6,409 bases of DNA from Actinomycetota bacterium (lineage in GTDB: Bacteria; Actinomycetota; Actinomycetes; Nanopelagicales; Nanopelagicaceae): NCBI GenBank assembly GCA_009702525.1, contig WLHW01000062.1, positions 1 to 6,409 on the forward strand. Direction: 5' to 3'. This document shows positions 1 to 6,409 of this stretch, in pieces. Position 1 is the stretch's first letter. Each line of letters begins with the position of its first letter. A program made the translations under genes and the position numbers. The notes below the pieces were generated by a model. It was not told the origin of the DNA, did not search any database, and saw nothing but the letters and a program-made list of their open reading frames with translations.

Positions 1-968
1 CCACCCATCACAACACCACACATACCTGGGACTACTGAGAGTCTTTCTCCCACCATAACGTGGCACGTTGACGTTCCCATGATTGCTACTAAATCTCCAG
101 CTTGAGTTGCATTTGCAGCGGCCACTGTCGCGTGTGCATCAACATTGCCCACGGCAACAACAATTCCTGGATTAAGTCCGGTCCAGTCTGCAGCTTGCTT
201 GGTTAATACTCCTGCAACTTCTCCCAATTGCCCAAGTTCGCGGCGGATTTTTGAATCTACAAAATCCTCAAACTTAGGATTAAGGGTCTTTAAAAACCCT
301 CTACTTGGATATTCCTCATCCTGTAAAATCGCTTTGTAACCCGTTGCACATATGTTGCGAATATAGTTGCCACAAAGTTGCCAGATTATCCAATCTGAAG
401 CTTCAACCCAATGTGCCATTGTTGAATAGACCTCTGGGGCTTCTTCTAAAACTTGTAGTCCTTTAGCAAATTCCCACTCTGAAGAGATCTTTCCTCCATA
501 GCGATTAATCCAGGATTCATTGCGTTCGTGAGCTAACTCATTAATTCGATCTGCGTGTTTTTGTGCTGCATGATGTTTCCAAAGTTTTGCGTACGCATGT
601 GGATTGCTTCTGAATTGATCCAGTTCGCATAGTGGCGTTCCATCACTTGTAGTAGGTAAAACAGTGCAAGCTGTAAAATCCGTTGCAATACCTATTACGT
701 CATCACAAGATATTCCTGAATCAGACAATACCTTTGGAACTGTTACTTTTAAAACGTCTATGTAGTCTTGCGGAACTTGTAGCGCCCAATCTAGAGGAAG
801 TGCAACAGTAGAACCGGGTAAAGAATCCTCTATAACACCGTTTTTATAGGTGTGAACAGCAGTAGCAACTTCAGCCCCGTCAGAGACGCGCACTAAAAGT
901 GCGCGCCCTGACAGTGTGCCGTAATCAATACCGATTACGTATTTTTCACTTAGTTTCTCTGCTGACAT
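1..968 (-). CDS. araB: L-ribulokinase AraB, FGGY-family carbohydrate kinase (C-terminal part off the left edge)
   Basis: This kinase phosphorylates L-ribulose with ATP to L-ribulose 5-phosphate in the cytoplasm, the second step of the isomerase route of L-arabinose breakdown. The frame is open without a stop from the ATG at 968 to the window edge and gives 322 residues, against about 550-570 in complete AraB, so roughly the last 240 are missing. The N-terminal FGGY phosphate-binding motif GIDYGT is at residues 13-18. The AraB-typical DFTACTVLPT is at 97-106, GYKA with Lys212 at 210-213, GNVDAHAT with the likely catalytic Asp277 at 274-281, and MGTSTCHVM at 297-305. Together these separate AraB from xylulokinase and glycerol kinase. 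The start is forced: an in-frame TAA, the stop of the preceding hydrolase gene, lies 9 bases upstream. No good Shine-Dalgarno is visible, so translation may be coupled to that gene (inference). The substrate assignment is very likely correct. Confidence 0.95.
   Translation of the reverse strand, partial: MSAEKLSEKYVIGIDYGTLSGRALLVRVSDGAEVATAVHTYKNGVIEDSLPGSTVALPLDWALQVPQDYIDVLKVTVPKVLSDSGISCDDVIGIATDFTACTVLPTTSDGTPLCELDQFRSNPHAYAKLWKHHAAQKHADRINELAHERNESWINRYGGKISSEWEFAKGLQVLEEAPEVYSTMAHWVEASDWIIWQLCGNYIRNICATGYKAILQDEEYPSRGFLKTLNPKFEDFVDSKIRRELGQLGEVAGVLTKQAADWTGLNPGIVVAVGNVDAHATVAAANATQAGDLVAIMGTSTCHVMVGERLSVVPGMCGVVMG
887..905 (-). repeat. Perfect 8-bp inverted repeat (hairpin) early in araB
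   Basis: CGCGCACT and AGTGCGCG are perfect inverse complements separated by three bases, so the mRNA can form an eight-pair, GC-rich stem with a UUU loop. It covers codons 22-28 of araB, about 64 bases after the start codon. It is markedly richer in GC than the surrounding sequence. It codes for conserved-looking kinase residues (GRALLV), so it may be coincidental. There is no T run directly after it, so it is not an intrinsic terminator. Confidence 0.6.
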
Positions 969-977
969 AAGAAGTTC

Positions 978-1613
978 TTACTTAGCTTCATCCAGGATTT
1001 GTTTGCCTGTCATAACTCTGCCGATTTTTGGGAAGATCCAACGCTCAGCGTATGACTGCTCTTCCTCTGTATCGGTTGCCGTGCAATCGCTGGCAACAAT
1101 CACGCGATACCCCTTGTCGTATGCTGAGCGCGCACTTGACTCAACACACCAGTTTGTATGGAATCCACTAAAAACTACATGTTCGATTTGATTGGCCCGA
1201 AGCATGTAATCAAGTGCAGTTGAGTGAAACGCATCTAGGGTTTTCTTTCCTTCAATGACAATGTCGCCAGGCTGAGGAGTGAGCGGTGTAACAATCTCTG
1301 GACCTGGAGTGCCTTTTAACCAAGCACCAGTGCCCCAATCCGCTTCCATATCCATTTCGATTCCTCGAAGTCCTGTTGCACCAGGGCCAGAACGTGGGAG
1401 CTCTGGGAATCCCTTTTCAAATGGGTGAAAGGGGACATACATAATTTTTATCCCCTTCTTGCGAGCACCCTCAAGTAGGTCTGCAATATGTTGAATCGTG
1501 TTGCGCTCTTTTAGTTGATCGGCAATATGTGCATACATCGTTCCACCGGCTGATAAAAAATCATTTTGTGGTTCGATTAAAACAATTGCGGTCTTATCGA
1601 TTGGTAGTGTCAT
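978..1613 (-). CDS. Isochorismatase-fold cysteine hydrolase of unknown substrate
   Basis: A complete 211-residue protein of the cysteine hydrolase superfamily that includes isochorismatase, nicotinamidase, N-carbamoylsarcosine amidase and RutB. The family triad is visible: Asp18 in PQNDF (residues 15-19), a Lys at 123 (or 124) in EGKKT, and the nucleophile Cys156 in NWCVESSARSA (154-164). The usual D-x-Q-N-D-F opening is IEPQNDF here, with Glu14 in place of the first Asp. There is no signal peptide, so it should act in the cytoplasm. The ATG has an AAGGAG seven bases upstream. It sits 18 bases after the GH127 gene and 9 bases before araB, so it is almost certainly co-transcribed with them. 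Most relatives cleave C-N amide or ureido bonds, and isochorismatase itself cleaves a vinyl ether. The substrate cannot be read from sequence, and no arabinose pathway step requires such an enzyme. Family is secure; function is open. Confidence 0.9.
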   Translation of the reverse strand: MTLPIDKTAIVLIEPQNDFLSAGGTMYAHIADQLKERNTIQHIADLLEGARKKGIKIMYVPFHPFEKGFPELPRSGPGATGLRGIEMDMEADWGTGAWLKGTPGPEIVTPLTPQPGDIVIEGKKTLDAFHSTALDYMLRANQIEHVVFSGFHTNWCVESSARSAYDKGYRVIVASDCTATDTEEEQSYAERWIFPKIGRVMTGKQILDEAK

Positions 1614-1620
1614 TACTTTT

Positions 1621-1626
1621 CTCCTT
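1621..1626 (-). promoter_or_regulatory. Strong ribosome binding site of the cysteine hydrolase gene
   Basis: AAGGAG with a seven-base spacer to the ATG at 1613, in the 18-base gap after the GH127 stop. It is the best Shine-Dalgarno match in the window, and it fixes the hydrolase start. Confidence 0.75.
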
Positions 1627-1631
1627 GTCGT

Positions 1632-3584
1632 TTACTTAGTATCTTCATGGAAAGGAATCCATACGCGCATGGTTGAAAAACCTCGATTTGACCATGCGTA
1701 ATATGGAATTAGTTCTATCTCTGTTTTTACTCTTTCTCTACTCTTTTTGTTTTCATCGTATGGCCACAATCTTTCATCTTCCTTACTAAGGAATTCGCCT
1801 GATACACGAATGGACTTAACCGCATCACTCGGTCCAACCGCATTAATTTCTTCTATCTCTTGATTAAGGTCGATTATGAAGTTATCTAGATCAACCCTGC
1901 TTGCATCGCTTTCCAACTCTTCTGCACAAAAAAGAAGAGGTCCCCGCTCGATAGCAACGGTGTCGCGTATCGCATTAATCCTTGTATCCGGCTTCAGAAC
2001 TCTTATCTTCATAGGTAAGTTGAGCGTAATTGTGTCGTTTACCTTGAAATCACGGCGTATCTCGGCATACCCAGGCGATGTTTGTTGAACATCTCCATCA
2101 AAAGTTAATGTCGCACCGTGTGCCCATTCTGGAACACGAAGAGCCACATTGATATTCCCAGGCGAGTTCTTGAACTGAACTTTTATTTCACCATCCCATG
2201 GATAGTTAGTCTCAATTGCAAGTTCGATACTTTTACCATCTTCGGTAGTTGTTTTTATCTCACCGGTGAAGAACTGGTGGATTCGAACCTCTGAATCTGA
2301 GGTGGTCGCCATGTAGCCAGAAAGGCTTGCCAATAGTCGAACGTAATTTGTTGGACAGCACGAAACCCAAAACCATTCAGCTCGCAATGTATCTTTTCTA
2401 AATGGAGCTTCACCAGGTTCGGCATAAATTCCTGGTTCACGTTTTTGTAATGGGTTTGCATAGAAGAATCGCGATCCATCCTCGGAAGGATGAGTTGCCA
2501 CCATGTTATAAAGTAACCGCTCGATAGCATCTCCATAATGAGAATTATTTGTTGCTAAAAGCAATCGCCAAGCGACCATAATTGCTGCGATGGAGCCACA
2601 AGTTTCGGTATACGCGCGTTCTGGAGAGAGCTCAAAATCCTCACCGAATGACTCACCAAGGTGACGAGAGCCCATACCACCGGTTATGTAGGTTCTTTTT
2701 GCCCATGTATTTGCCCACTGTAATTCAAGTACATTAAGCAGTTCTAAATCATTAGTCTCCACCGCTAGATCCACAACTCCGGCTGCGAAATACAACGCTC
2801 TTACTACGTGACCTCTAAAAATCGTTGCTTCCCGAACTGGCATGTCATCACTGTAATATTCATGTCCAATGGCATGTTGTTCAAATGTCTTATACCCGCG
2901 GCCATCTATGAATCGCTTTGCTTGTGCAAGATATTTTTTGTCGCCGGTCGCTCTATATAGTTCCATCATTGCTACTTCAATTTCTGGATGACCATCAGAT
3001 CCTTCTATGCCGCCAACACCAAAATCTTCACAGATCCGATTTGCAAAGCGGATTGCAGTTTGTGTCAAAATGTCATCCTTGCCGCTTCGAATTCGAGCTA
3101 CAGCAGCTTGGAAAAAGTGACCTCCACAGTAAAGTTCATGCCCGTGAGCCACATCTGAATATCGGAACTCACGCCCTTTTATCCCAAAAAAAGTATTCAC
3201 ATAGCCATCTGGTTCTTGTGCGCCTGCGATTAAGTGCGCAATCTCCATAATTCGTGCTTCTCTTTTAGGGTCGGGTCGAGATGCGACTTCCCATATCATT
3301 GCCTCAAGCGTTTTATAAACGTCGGCGTCTGTAAAAAGCTTGCCCTGTAATGGCCGCTTTGGTTCACCGCCTGCGGCTGCAACAAAAGCATCGTACCAAC
3401 CTAGCTTTTCAATCCACGAATCAGCGTGGTCAAGCACAACTTCAGTATTTTGACGTTGTCTCTTGTGCCAGAATCCATCTGTAAGCACAACATCACGAAG
3501 ATCTAGTGCTCGTAACTTATATGATGAAGGAATTACAGGCATCACTTTTTGCTGGCTATCTATCATTGTCTTTTCATCTCCCAT
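1632..3584 (-). CDS. Intracellular GH127 beta-L-arabinofuranosidase (DUF1680 family)
   Basis: This glycosidase should release L-arabinose from beta-L-arabinofuranosyl ends, as does HypBA1 of Bifidobacterium longum. From the ATG at 3584 it has 650 residues, close to the 658 of HypBA1. Residues that align with the HypBA1 active site are all present: His149 (HELY), His199 (DGHPE), His259 (RGHVVRA), acid/base Glu311 (GESF), and the zinc set Glu327, Cys329 (TETC), nucleophile Cys409 and Cys410 (SCCPTN). The ORF stays open another 150 bases upstream, but that part overlaps the end of the permease gene and encodes a hydrophobic, family-unlike stretch, so it was excluded. AAAGGA precedes the chosen ATG by ten bases; a second ATG at 3566 (644 residues) is possible. 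The chosen start gives no signal peptide, so substrate must be imported first, which fits the ABC genes just upstream. Other GH127 members act on related sugars, so exact linkage is less sure than family. Confidence 0.93.
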   Translation of the reverse strand: MGDEKTMIDSQQKVMPVIPSSYKLRALDLRDVVLTDGFWHKRQRQNTEVVLDHADSWIEKLGWYDAFVAAAGGEPKRPLQGKLFTDADVYKTLEAMIWEVASRPDPKREARIMEIAHLIAGAQEPDGYVNTFFGIKGREFRYSDVAHGHELYCGGHFFQAAVARIRSGKDDILTQTAIRFANRICEDFGVGGIEGSDGHPEIEVAMMELYRATGDKKYLAQAKRFIDGRGYKTFEQHAIGHEYYSDDMPVREATIFRGHVVRALYFAAGVVDLAVETNDLELLNVLELQWANTWAKRTYITGGMGSRHLGESFGEDFELSPERAYTETCGSIAAIMVAWRLLLATNNSHYGDAIERLLYNMVATHPSEDGSRFFYANPLQKREPGIYAEPGEAPFRKDTLRAEWFWVSCCPTNYVRLLASLSGYMATTSDSEVRIHQFFTGEIKTTTEDGKSIELAIETNYPWDGEIKVQFKNSPGNINVALRVPEWAHGATLTFDGDVQQTSPGYAEIRRDFKVNDTITLNLPMKIRVLKPDTRINAIRDTVAIERGPLLFCAEELESDASRVDLDNFIIDLNQEIEEINAVGPSDAVKSIRVSGEFLSKEDERLWPYDENKKSRERVKTEIELIPYYAWSNRGFSTMRVWIPFHEDTK

Positions 3585-3591
3585 TGTATTT

Positions 3592-4377
3592 TTATCCTTT
3601 AACCGCACCGGCTGTAAATCCACCAACAAAATATTTTTGTAAAACAAAAAATAAAATGACGCACGGAGCCGCAGAAATAACAATTCCAGCCTGCAACGCA
3701 CCAAAATCAATAGAACCAAAATCTCCTCTAACAAGATTGACCAGCATCAAAGGAATAGTGAACTTGCTACCATCATTGAGGAGAATAAGGGCTGTAATAA
3801 ATTCATTCCACGATGCCAGAAAAGCAAATAGCCCCACTGTAATGAGCCCCGGACTTACAGCAGGAAGTAAGACAAGAAATATCATTTTCAATCGCCCACA
3901 CCCATCAATCATGGCTGCTTCGTCAAGCTCCTTAGGTACAGCTTCAAATGAGTTACGCATCATAAAAACCGAGAAAGGCAATTGATACATAATCATGACA
4001 AAACTTAAGCCTATAAGGCTATTTCCTAGGTGTAACTTACTTAACCAAATAAAGAGAGGTATTAATAGGCTCGCGTGTGGCACCATCAAAATTGAAAGAA
4101 TTGCAATAAAAAGAACTTTACTACCTCGAAAATTGATTCGAGCAAATGCGTATCCGGCAAAGAGCGAAACAAACAGAGAACCAAGTACGGTTACTACAAC
4201 AACAAGTAATGTATTTTTTAGATATGTTGTAAGCCCTTCTCCATAGGTCAACAATCGCGAGAAATTCTGAAAACTAATATTAACCTCGCCATACCTGAAT
4301 GCACCTAATAAAACCCATAAAATGGGTCCGAGAAATAAAGTTGCCATAATAATAGAAAATGCTGTCCGGAATCTCAT
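3592..4377 (-). CDS. Carbohydrate ABC transporter permease, MalG/LacG type
   Basis: Inner-membrane subunit of a CUT1-family sugar importer, partner of the permease encoded just upstream. It has 261 residues, with about six hydrophobic segments near 7-26, 54-79, 89-111, 121-139, 169-199 and 226-249. The loop that contacts the transport ATPase carries the family signature EAAMIDG at residues 153-159, followed by LLP at 170-172. The C-terminus FVGGFTAGAVKG is typical of MalG-like permeases. The start ATG overlaps the TGA of the upstream permease as ATGA, and AGGTGA lies six bases before it, so the two subunits are probably made by coupled translation. The stop is seven bases before the GH127 start. 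The protein is slightly shorter than the usual 270-300 residues because the N-terminal cytosolic tail is minimal. Sugar specificity cannot be read from the permease; arabinose-containing oligosaccharide is inferred from neighbours. Confidence 0.95.
   Translation of the reverse strand: MRFRTAFSIIMATLFLGPILWVLLGAFRYGEVNISFQNFSRLLTYGEGLTTYLKNTLLVVVVTVLGSLFVSLFAGYAFARINFRGSKVLFIAILSILMVPHASLLIPLFIWLSKLHLGNSLIGLSFVMIMYQLPFSVFMMRNSFEAVPKELDEAAMIDGCGRLKMIFLVLLPAVSPGLITVGLFAFLASWNEFITALILLNDGSKFTIPLMLVNLVRGDFGSIDFGALQAGIVISAAPCVILFFVLQKYFVGGFTAGAVKG
3595..3600 (-). promoter_or_regulatory. Ribosome binding site that favours the GH127 start at 3584
   Basis: AAAGGA lies inside the last codons of the MalG-type permease gene, ten bases before the ATG at 3584. 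It supports a 650-residue GH127 protein, and not the longer frame that overlaps the permease. A competing GGGAG at 3578-3582 lies eleven bases before the next ATG at 3566, so the true start could be six residues later. Confidence 0.55.
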
Positions 4378-5315
4378 CGGCTATCACCTGAATCATCTTT
4401 ACGGACTAAGCGGAGTTGTAAAATATTCATTACGACTAACGCTAGAAGTAAAACAACTGACATCGCTGCGGCTGCGCCCATTTCAAACTGGCTAAAGGCT
4501 TGGCGAAAGATTGTCATTACAATTGTTACCGTTGAATTATCTGGTCCACCAGCGGTAAGTATGTAAAATTGCTCGAAGGCAACCATGCCACCAGTTAAAA
4601 TCAAAATTAAACATAGAGCTAACGTGGATCTCATGAGTGGAATGGTTATAAATCTAAAAGTACTCAACCGGCTGGATCCATCTACTGAGGCTGACTCATA
4701 TATATCCCGTGGAATCGCCTGTAAACCCGAAAGCATAATTACCATATAGAAACCCGTAAATCGCCAGGTCATCATCATCACGGTGCTTGTAAGTGCCATA
4801 TTGGGCGTACCAAGCCAGTCTGGATTCATTCCAAACTTATTAAAAATAAATGTCATGGGTCCAACTGTTGGATTTAAAAAACCCAGAAAAAGTAAAGCTG
4901 CCGTGCTCAGCCCTGTAACTACAGGAAGAAAATAAATCGTCCTTAAAATTCCGTTTCTTCTACTCTTACCTTCTTGAATAAGTAAGGCAAGCCCAAGGCT
5001 TAGGGTTAGTAGAATCGTTGTAATAATTGCTGTGTATTTAACCGTAAATGATAATGAATTTATGAATAACTCATTATCGGATATTTTCACATAGTTATCA
5101 GGAAAGTTTGTTGGGTGATCAGGCCCAAGAAGCGGCCAATCTTTTGTCGAAATAAGAATTGAATATCCCAGAGGGATAATAAAAAATAAGAGAAGAACCA
5201 CCACTGCTGGGGCTGCAAATCCCCAGCCTACCCAGGTAGACCTAAACCCTCGGTTAGGTCTTTTAGAGCGTATTGAAACTTTCCTTTTCAATATCTCTTT
5301 CTGGGCTATAGCCAC
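4374..5315 (-). CDS. Carbohydrate ABC transporter permease, MalF/UgpA type
   Basis: First membrane subunit of the CUT1-type sugar importer, 313 residues. A basic cytosolic tail (residues 8-26, rich in Lys and Arg) precedes the first membrane segment at about 31-52. Further segments fall near 93-113, 128-148, 176-198, 227-248 and 280-303. The ATPase-docking motif reads ESASVDG at 207-213 followed by IP at 225-226, a variant of the EAA signature common in MalF-like subunits. FEQFYILTAGGP at 247-258 is another landmark of this family. The start is GTG, not ATG: no ATG exists nearby in frame, and a purine-rich AGAGAGGA lies eleven bases upstream. The gene follows the binding-protein gene after 58 bases and overlaps the next permease gene by four. 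No ATPase gene follows, so the importer probably uses an ATPase encoded elsewhere. Confidence 0.95.
   Translation of the reverse strand: MAIAQKEILKRKVSIRSKRPNRGFRSTWVGWGFAAPAVVVLLLFFIIPLGYSILISTKDWPLLGPDHPTNFPDNYVKISDNELFINSLSFTVKYTAIITTILLTLSLGLALLIQEGKSRRNGILRTIYFLPVVTGLSTAALLFLGFLNPTVGPMTFIFNKFGMNPDWLGTPNMALTSTVMMMTWRFTGFYMVIMLSGLQAIPRDIYESASVDGSSRLSTFRFITIPLMRSTLALCLILILTGGMVAFEQFYILTAGGPDNSTVTIVMTIFRQAFSQFEMGAAAAMSVVLLLALVVMNILQLRLVRKDDSGDSR
4384..4389 (-). promoter_or_regulatory. Ribosome binding site of the MalG-type permease inside the MalF-type gene
   Basis: AGGTGA lies six bases before the ATG at 4377 and within the last codons of the upstream permease gene. With the ATGA stop-start overlap it indicates coupled translation of the two permease subunits. 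Confidence 0.65.
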
Positions 5316-5373
5316 AGTGCGGTGGTTCCTCTCTATTTATTTCTTGCGTTTGATACTTATTTTAGAAACTGGT
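5316..5373 (-). promoter_or_regulatory. Gap between binding protein and MalF-type permease, holding the ribosome binding site for the GTG start
   Basis: This 58-base gap is the longest non-coding stretch in the window. It holds AGAGAGGA at 5327-5334, eleven bases before the GTG start of the permease, which supports that start. No stable stem-loop followed by a T run is seen, so there is no sign of the partial terminator or RNA-stabilising hairpin that often sits after binding-protein genes. The rest is AT-rich without a recognisable operator. Confidence 0.6.
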
Positions 5374-6409
5374 TCAACCTGATAGTGAAGAATTAAGCTT
5401 CGCTAGCAACGTCTTTGATACTCCGCTTCCAAAGATTGCTTCTCTTACGAAAAGAATCCATGGACCGTTTGCATCATTGAATGTCTGGAAGAACCGTGCT
5501 GAATAAGGGCTCTGCCCTACTGCAAGGAGCTTATTCAAAAGCACCATGCGAGGATCTGCTAGAGCAAACTTATTATCCGCTAAGTCGCGACGCGAAGTCA
5601 TGAAGTTCTTCGCAGCATAGATATCAATCTGTTGTTTTTCTTCAAGAGTCCACTGCAGGAAACTCCAAGCAGCATCAACATTTTTGGATGTAGCTGAGAT
5701 GCCAATCGTGTCTCCACCAACAAATGTTGAGGTTCCACCATCAGGACCGCTTAATGCTACTAAGCCAATTTTTAGCTTGTCGCTTTCCTTAATAGTTCCA
5801 AGCGCTTTTGATCCAAGTAATGCAAATCCTGCTTTACCAGATTCAAATACCGCGTTTTGTGTAGCTCCGGCTTCATTCTTGGACCCTACGGCCATAGTTC
5901 CGTCTTTCCACATTTTTGCGTAGATATCAAAGACGGCCTTTGCTTTTGGAGTTCCAAGGTATGAAGTGTTGCCTTGAAGATTTAAGACCTTTTGTCCGCT
6001 TGCCCAGATTGATGGGAACAATGTGAATGCTAGACATCCTCCACAGTTACCCGGGAAGTACAAACCATCTACTCCACCACCAAGTGCACTAATCTTTGCA
6101 GCCGCGATCGCCATGTCTTTAAGAGTTGTAGGGGGTTTAGTTGAATCCAAACCAGCTTTTTCAAAAAGAACCTTGTTGAAGTAGATTGATGAAGCATCAA
6201 CTACGTGTGGGACTGCGTAGTATTTCTGGTTATACACGGCAGATGCCATGTGGCCTGTTGCTAATTGTTTCCAATAAGGAAGTTTCTTGATGCGACTATC
6301 AATATTTAGCCACAATCCAGAACGTGTATAGTTTGGTCCATCAATAACATTTGCAGCCAGAATATCTGGTAAGCCACCGGCTGCAGCTGCAGCTGAAACT
6401 TTTGCTAGG
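5374..6409 (-). CDS. Extracellular sugar-binding protein of a CUT1 ABC importer (N-terminus off the right edge)
   Basis: Substrate-binding component, expected outside the membrane, delivering a sugar to the two permeases that follow. The frame is open from the right edge to TGA at 5374 and gives 344 residues. Complete proteins of this family have about 400-450, so the signal peptide, probable lipid-attachment cysteine and first part of lobe one are missing. Family landmarks are present. The stretch KYYAVPHVVDASSIYFNKVLF covers the first cross-over region. IWASGQ and SGKAGFALLGS follow, and VGGDTIGISATSKNVDAAW precedes a segment with FLQW. A TTG at 6315 is not the true start, since family-like sequence (LPDILAANV) continues upstream of it. 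A CGGC cysteine pair lies at 6034-6045. The C-terminal part, with QSPYSARFFQTFNDANGPW, is complete. The family is clear; the ligand is inferred to contain arabinose only from the GH127 and araB neighbours. Confidence 0.92.
   Translation of the reverse strand, partial: LAKVSAAAAAGGLPDILAANVIDGPNYTRSGLWLNIDSRIKKLPYWKQLATGHMASAVYNQKYYAVPHVVDASSIYFNKVLFEKAGLDSTKPPTTLKDMAIAAAKISALGGGVDGLYFPGNCGGCLAFTLFPSIWASGQKVLNLQGNTSYLGTPKAKAVFDIYAKMWKDGTMAVGSKNEAGATQNAVFESGKAGFALLGSKALGTIKESDKLKIGLVALSGPDGGTSTFVGGDTIGISATSKNVDAAWSFLQWTLEEKQQIDIYAAKNFMTSRRDLADNKFALADPRMVLLNKLLAVGQSPYSARFFQTFNDANGPWILFVREAIFGSGVSKTLLAKLNSSLSG

Noticed and set aside
2918..3250. Plus-strand open frames over 60 codons, such as this one and others at 3506-3985 and 3995-4246.
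   Set aside because: They lie opposite clearly conserved genes, have no family-like sequence, and no credible start signals.
3585..3734. A 50-residue upstream extension of the GH127 frame, hydrophobic at its start and possibly read as a signal anchor.
   Set aside because: It overlaps the end of the MalG-type permease by 143 bases, is not family-like, and a better placed ribosome binding site precedes the ATG at 3584.
4313..4327. A 6-bp inverted repeat (ACCCAT and ATGGGT, 3-base loop) followed on the minus strand by TTTTAT, resembling a weak terminator.
   Set aside because: It lies inside the permease coding sequence at about codons 17-22, the stem is short, and terminating there would cut off the rest of the operon.
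5350..5377. A possible internal promoter on the minus strand: TTGAAC and TATCAA with a 16-base spacer, between the binding protein and permease genes.
   Set aside because: Each box matches only four of six consensus positions, and the first overlaps the stop codon region; in AT-rich sequence this is expected by chance.
5374..6315. A binding-protein start at TTG 6315.
   Set aside because: Coding sequence typical of the family continues upstream in frame to the window edge, and a start there would lack any export signal.
6381..6395. A short CTGCAG-type repeat near the right edge.
   Set aside because: It encodes a run of alanines in the binding protein and is simple codon repetition.

Overview
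The window is one densely packed block of six genes, all read on the minus strand, so transcription runs from the right end to the left. In transcription order it holds a sugar-binding lipoprotein-type component (N-terminus off the right end), two ABC permeases of the MalF/MalG (CUT1) type, an intracellular GH127 beta-L-arabinofuranosidase, an isochorismatase-fold cysteine hydrolase, and L-ribulokinase AraB (C-terminus off the left end). The gaps between genes are 58, -4, 7, 18 and 9 bases. No tRNA, rRNA, CRISPR array, mobile element or terminator is visible, and no stretch over 60 bases is without a gene.

Taken together this looks like an uptake-and-use operon for arabinose-containing oligosaccharides or glycoconjugates. 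The binding protein captures the glycan outside the membrane and the two permeases import it. The GH127 enzyme has no signal peptide and so should release L-arabinose in the cytoplasm. After isomerisation by an enzyme not seen here (araA), AraB phosphorylates L-ribulose. The transport ATPase, L-arabinose isomerase, ribulose-5-phosphate epimerase and the regulator are not in the window. They may lie beyond either end, and the ATPase may be a shared MsmK/MalK-type protein encoded elsewhere.

The least expected member is the cysteine hydrolase between the glycosidase and araB. Its catalytic Asp-Lys-Cys set is intact, but nothing in the arabinose pathway calls for it.

The organism cannot be named with certainty. 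The moderate to low GC content, very tight gene packing, and the actinobacterial look of the AraB and binding-protein sequences would fit a streamlined freshwater actinobacterium (acI/Nanopelagicales type). That is an impression from sequence style, not a demonstrated assignment.
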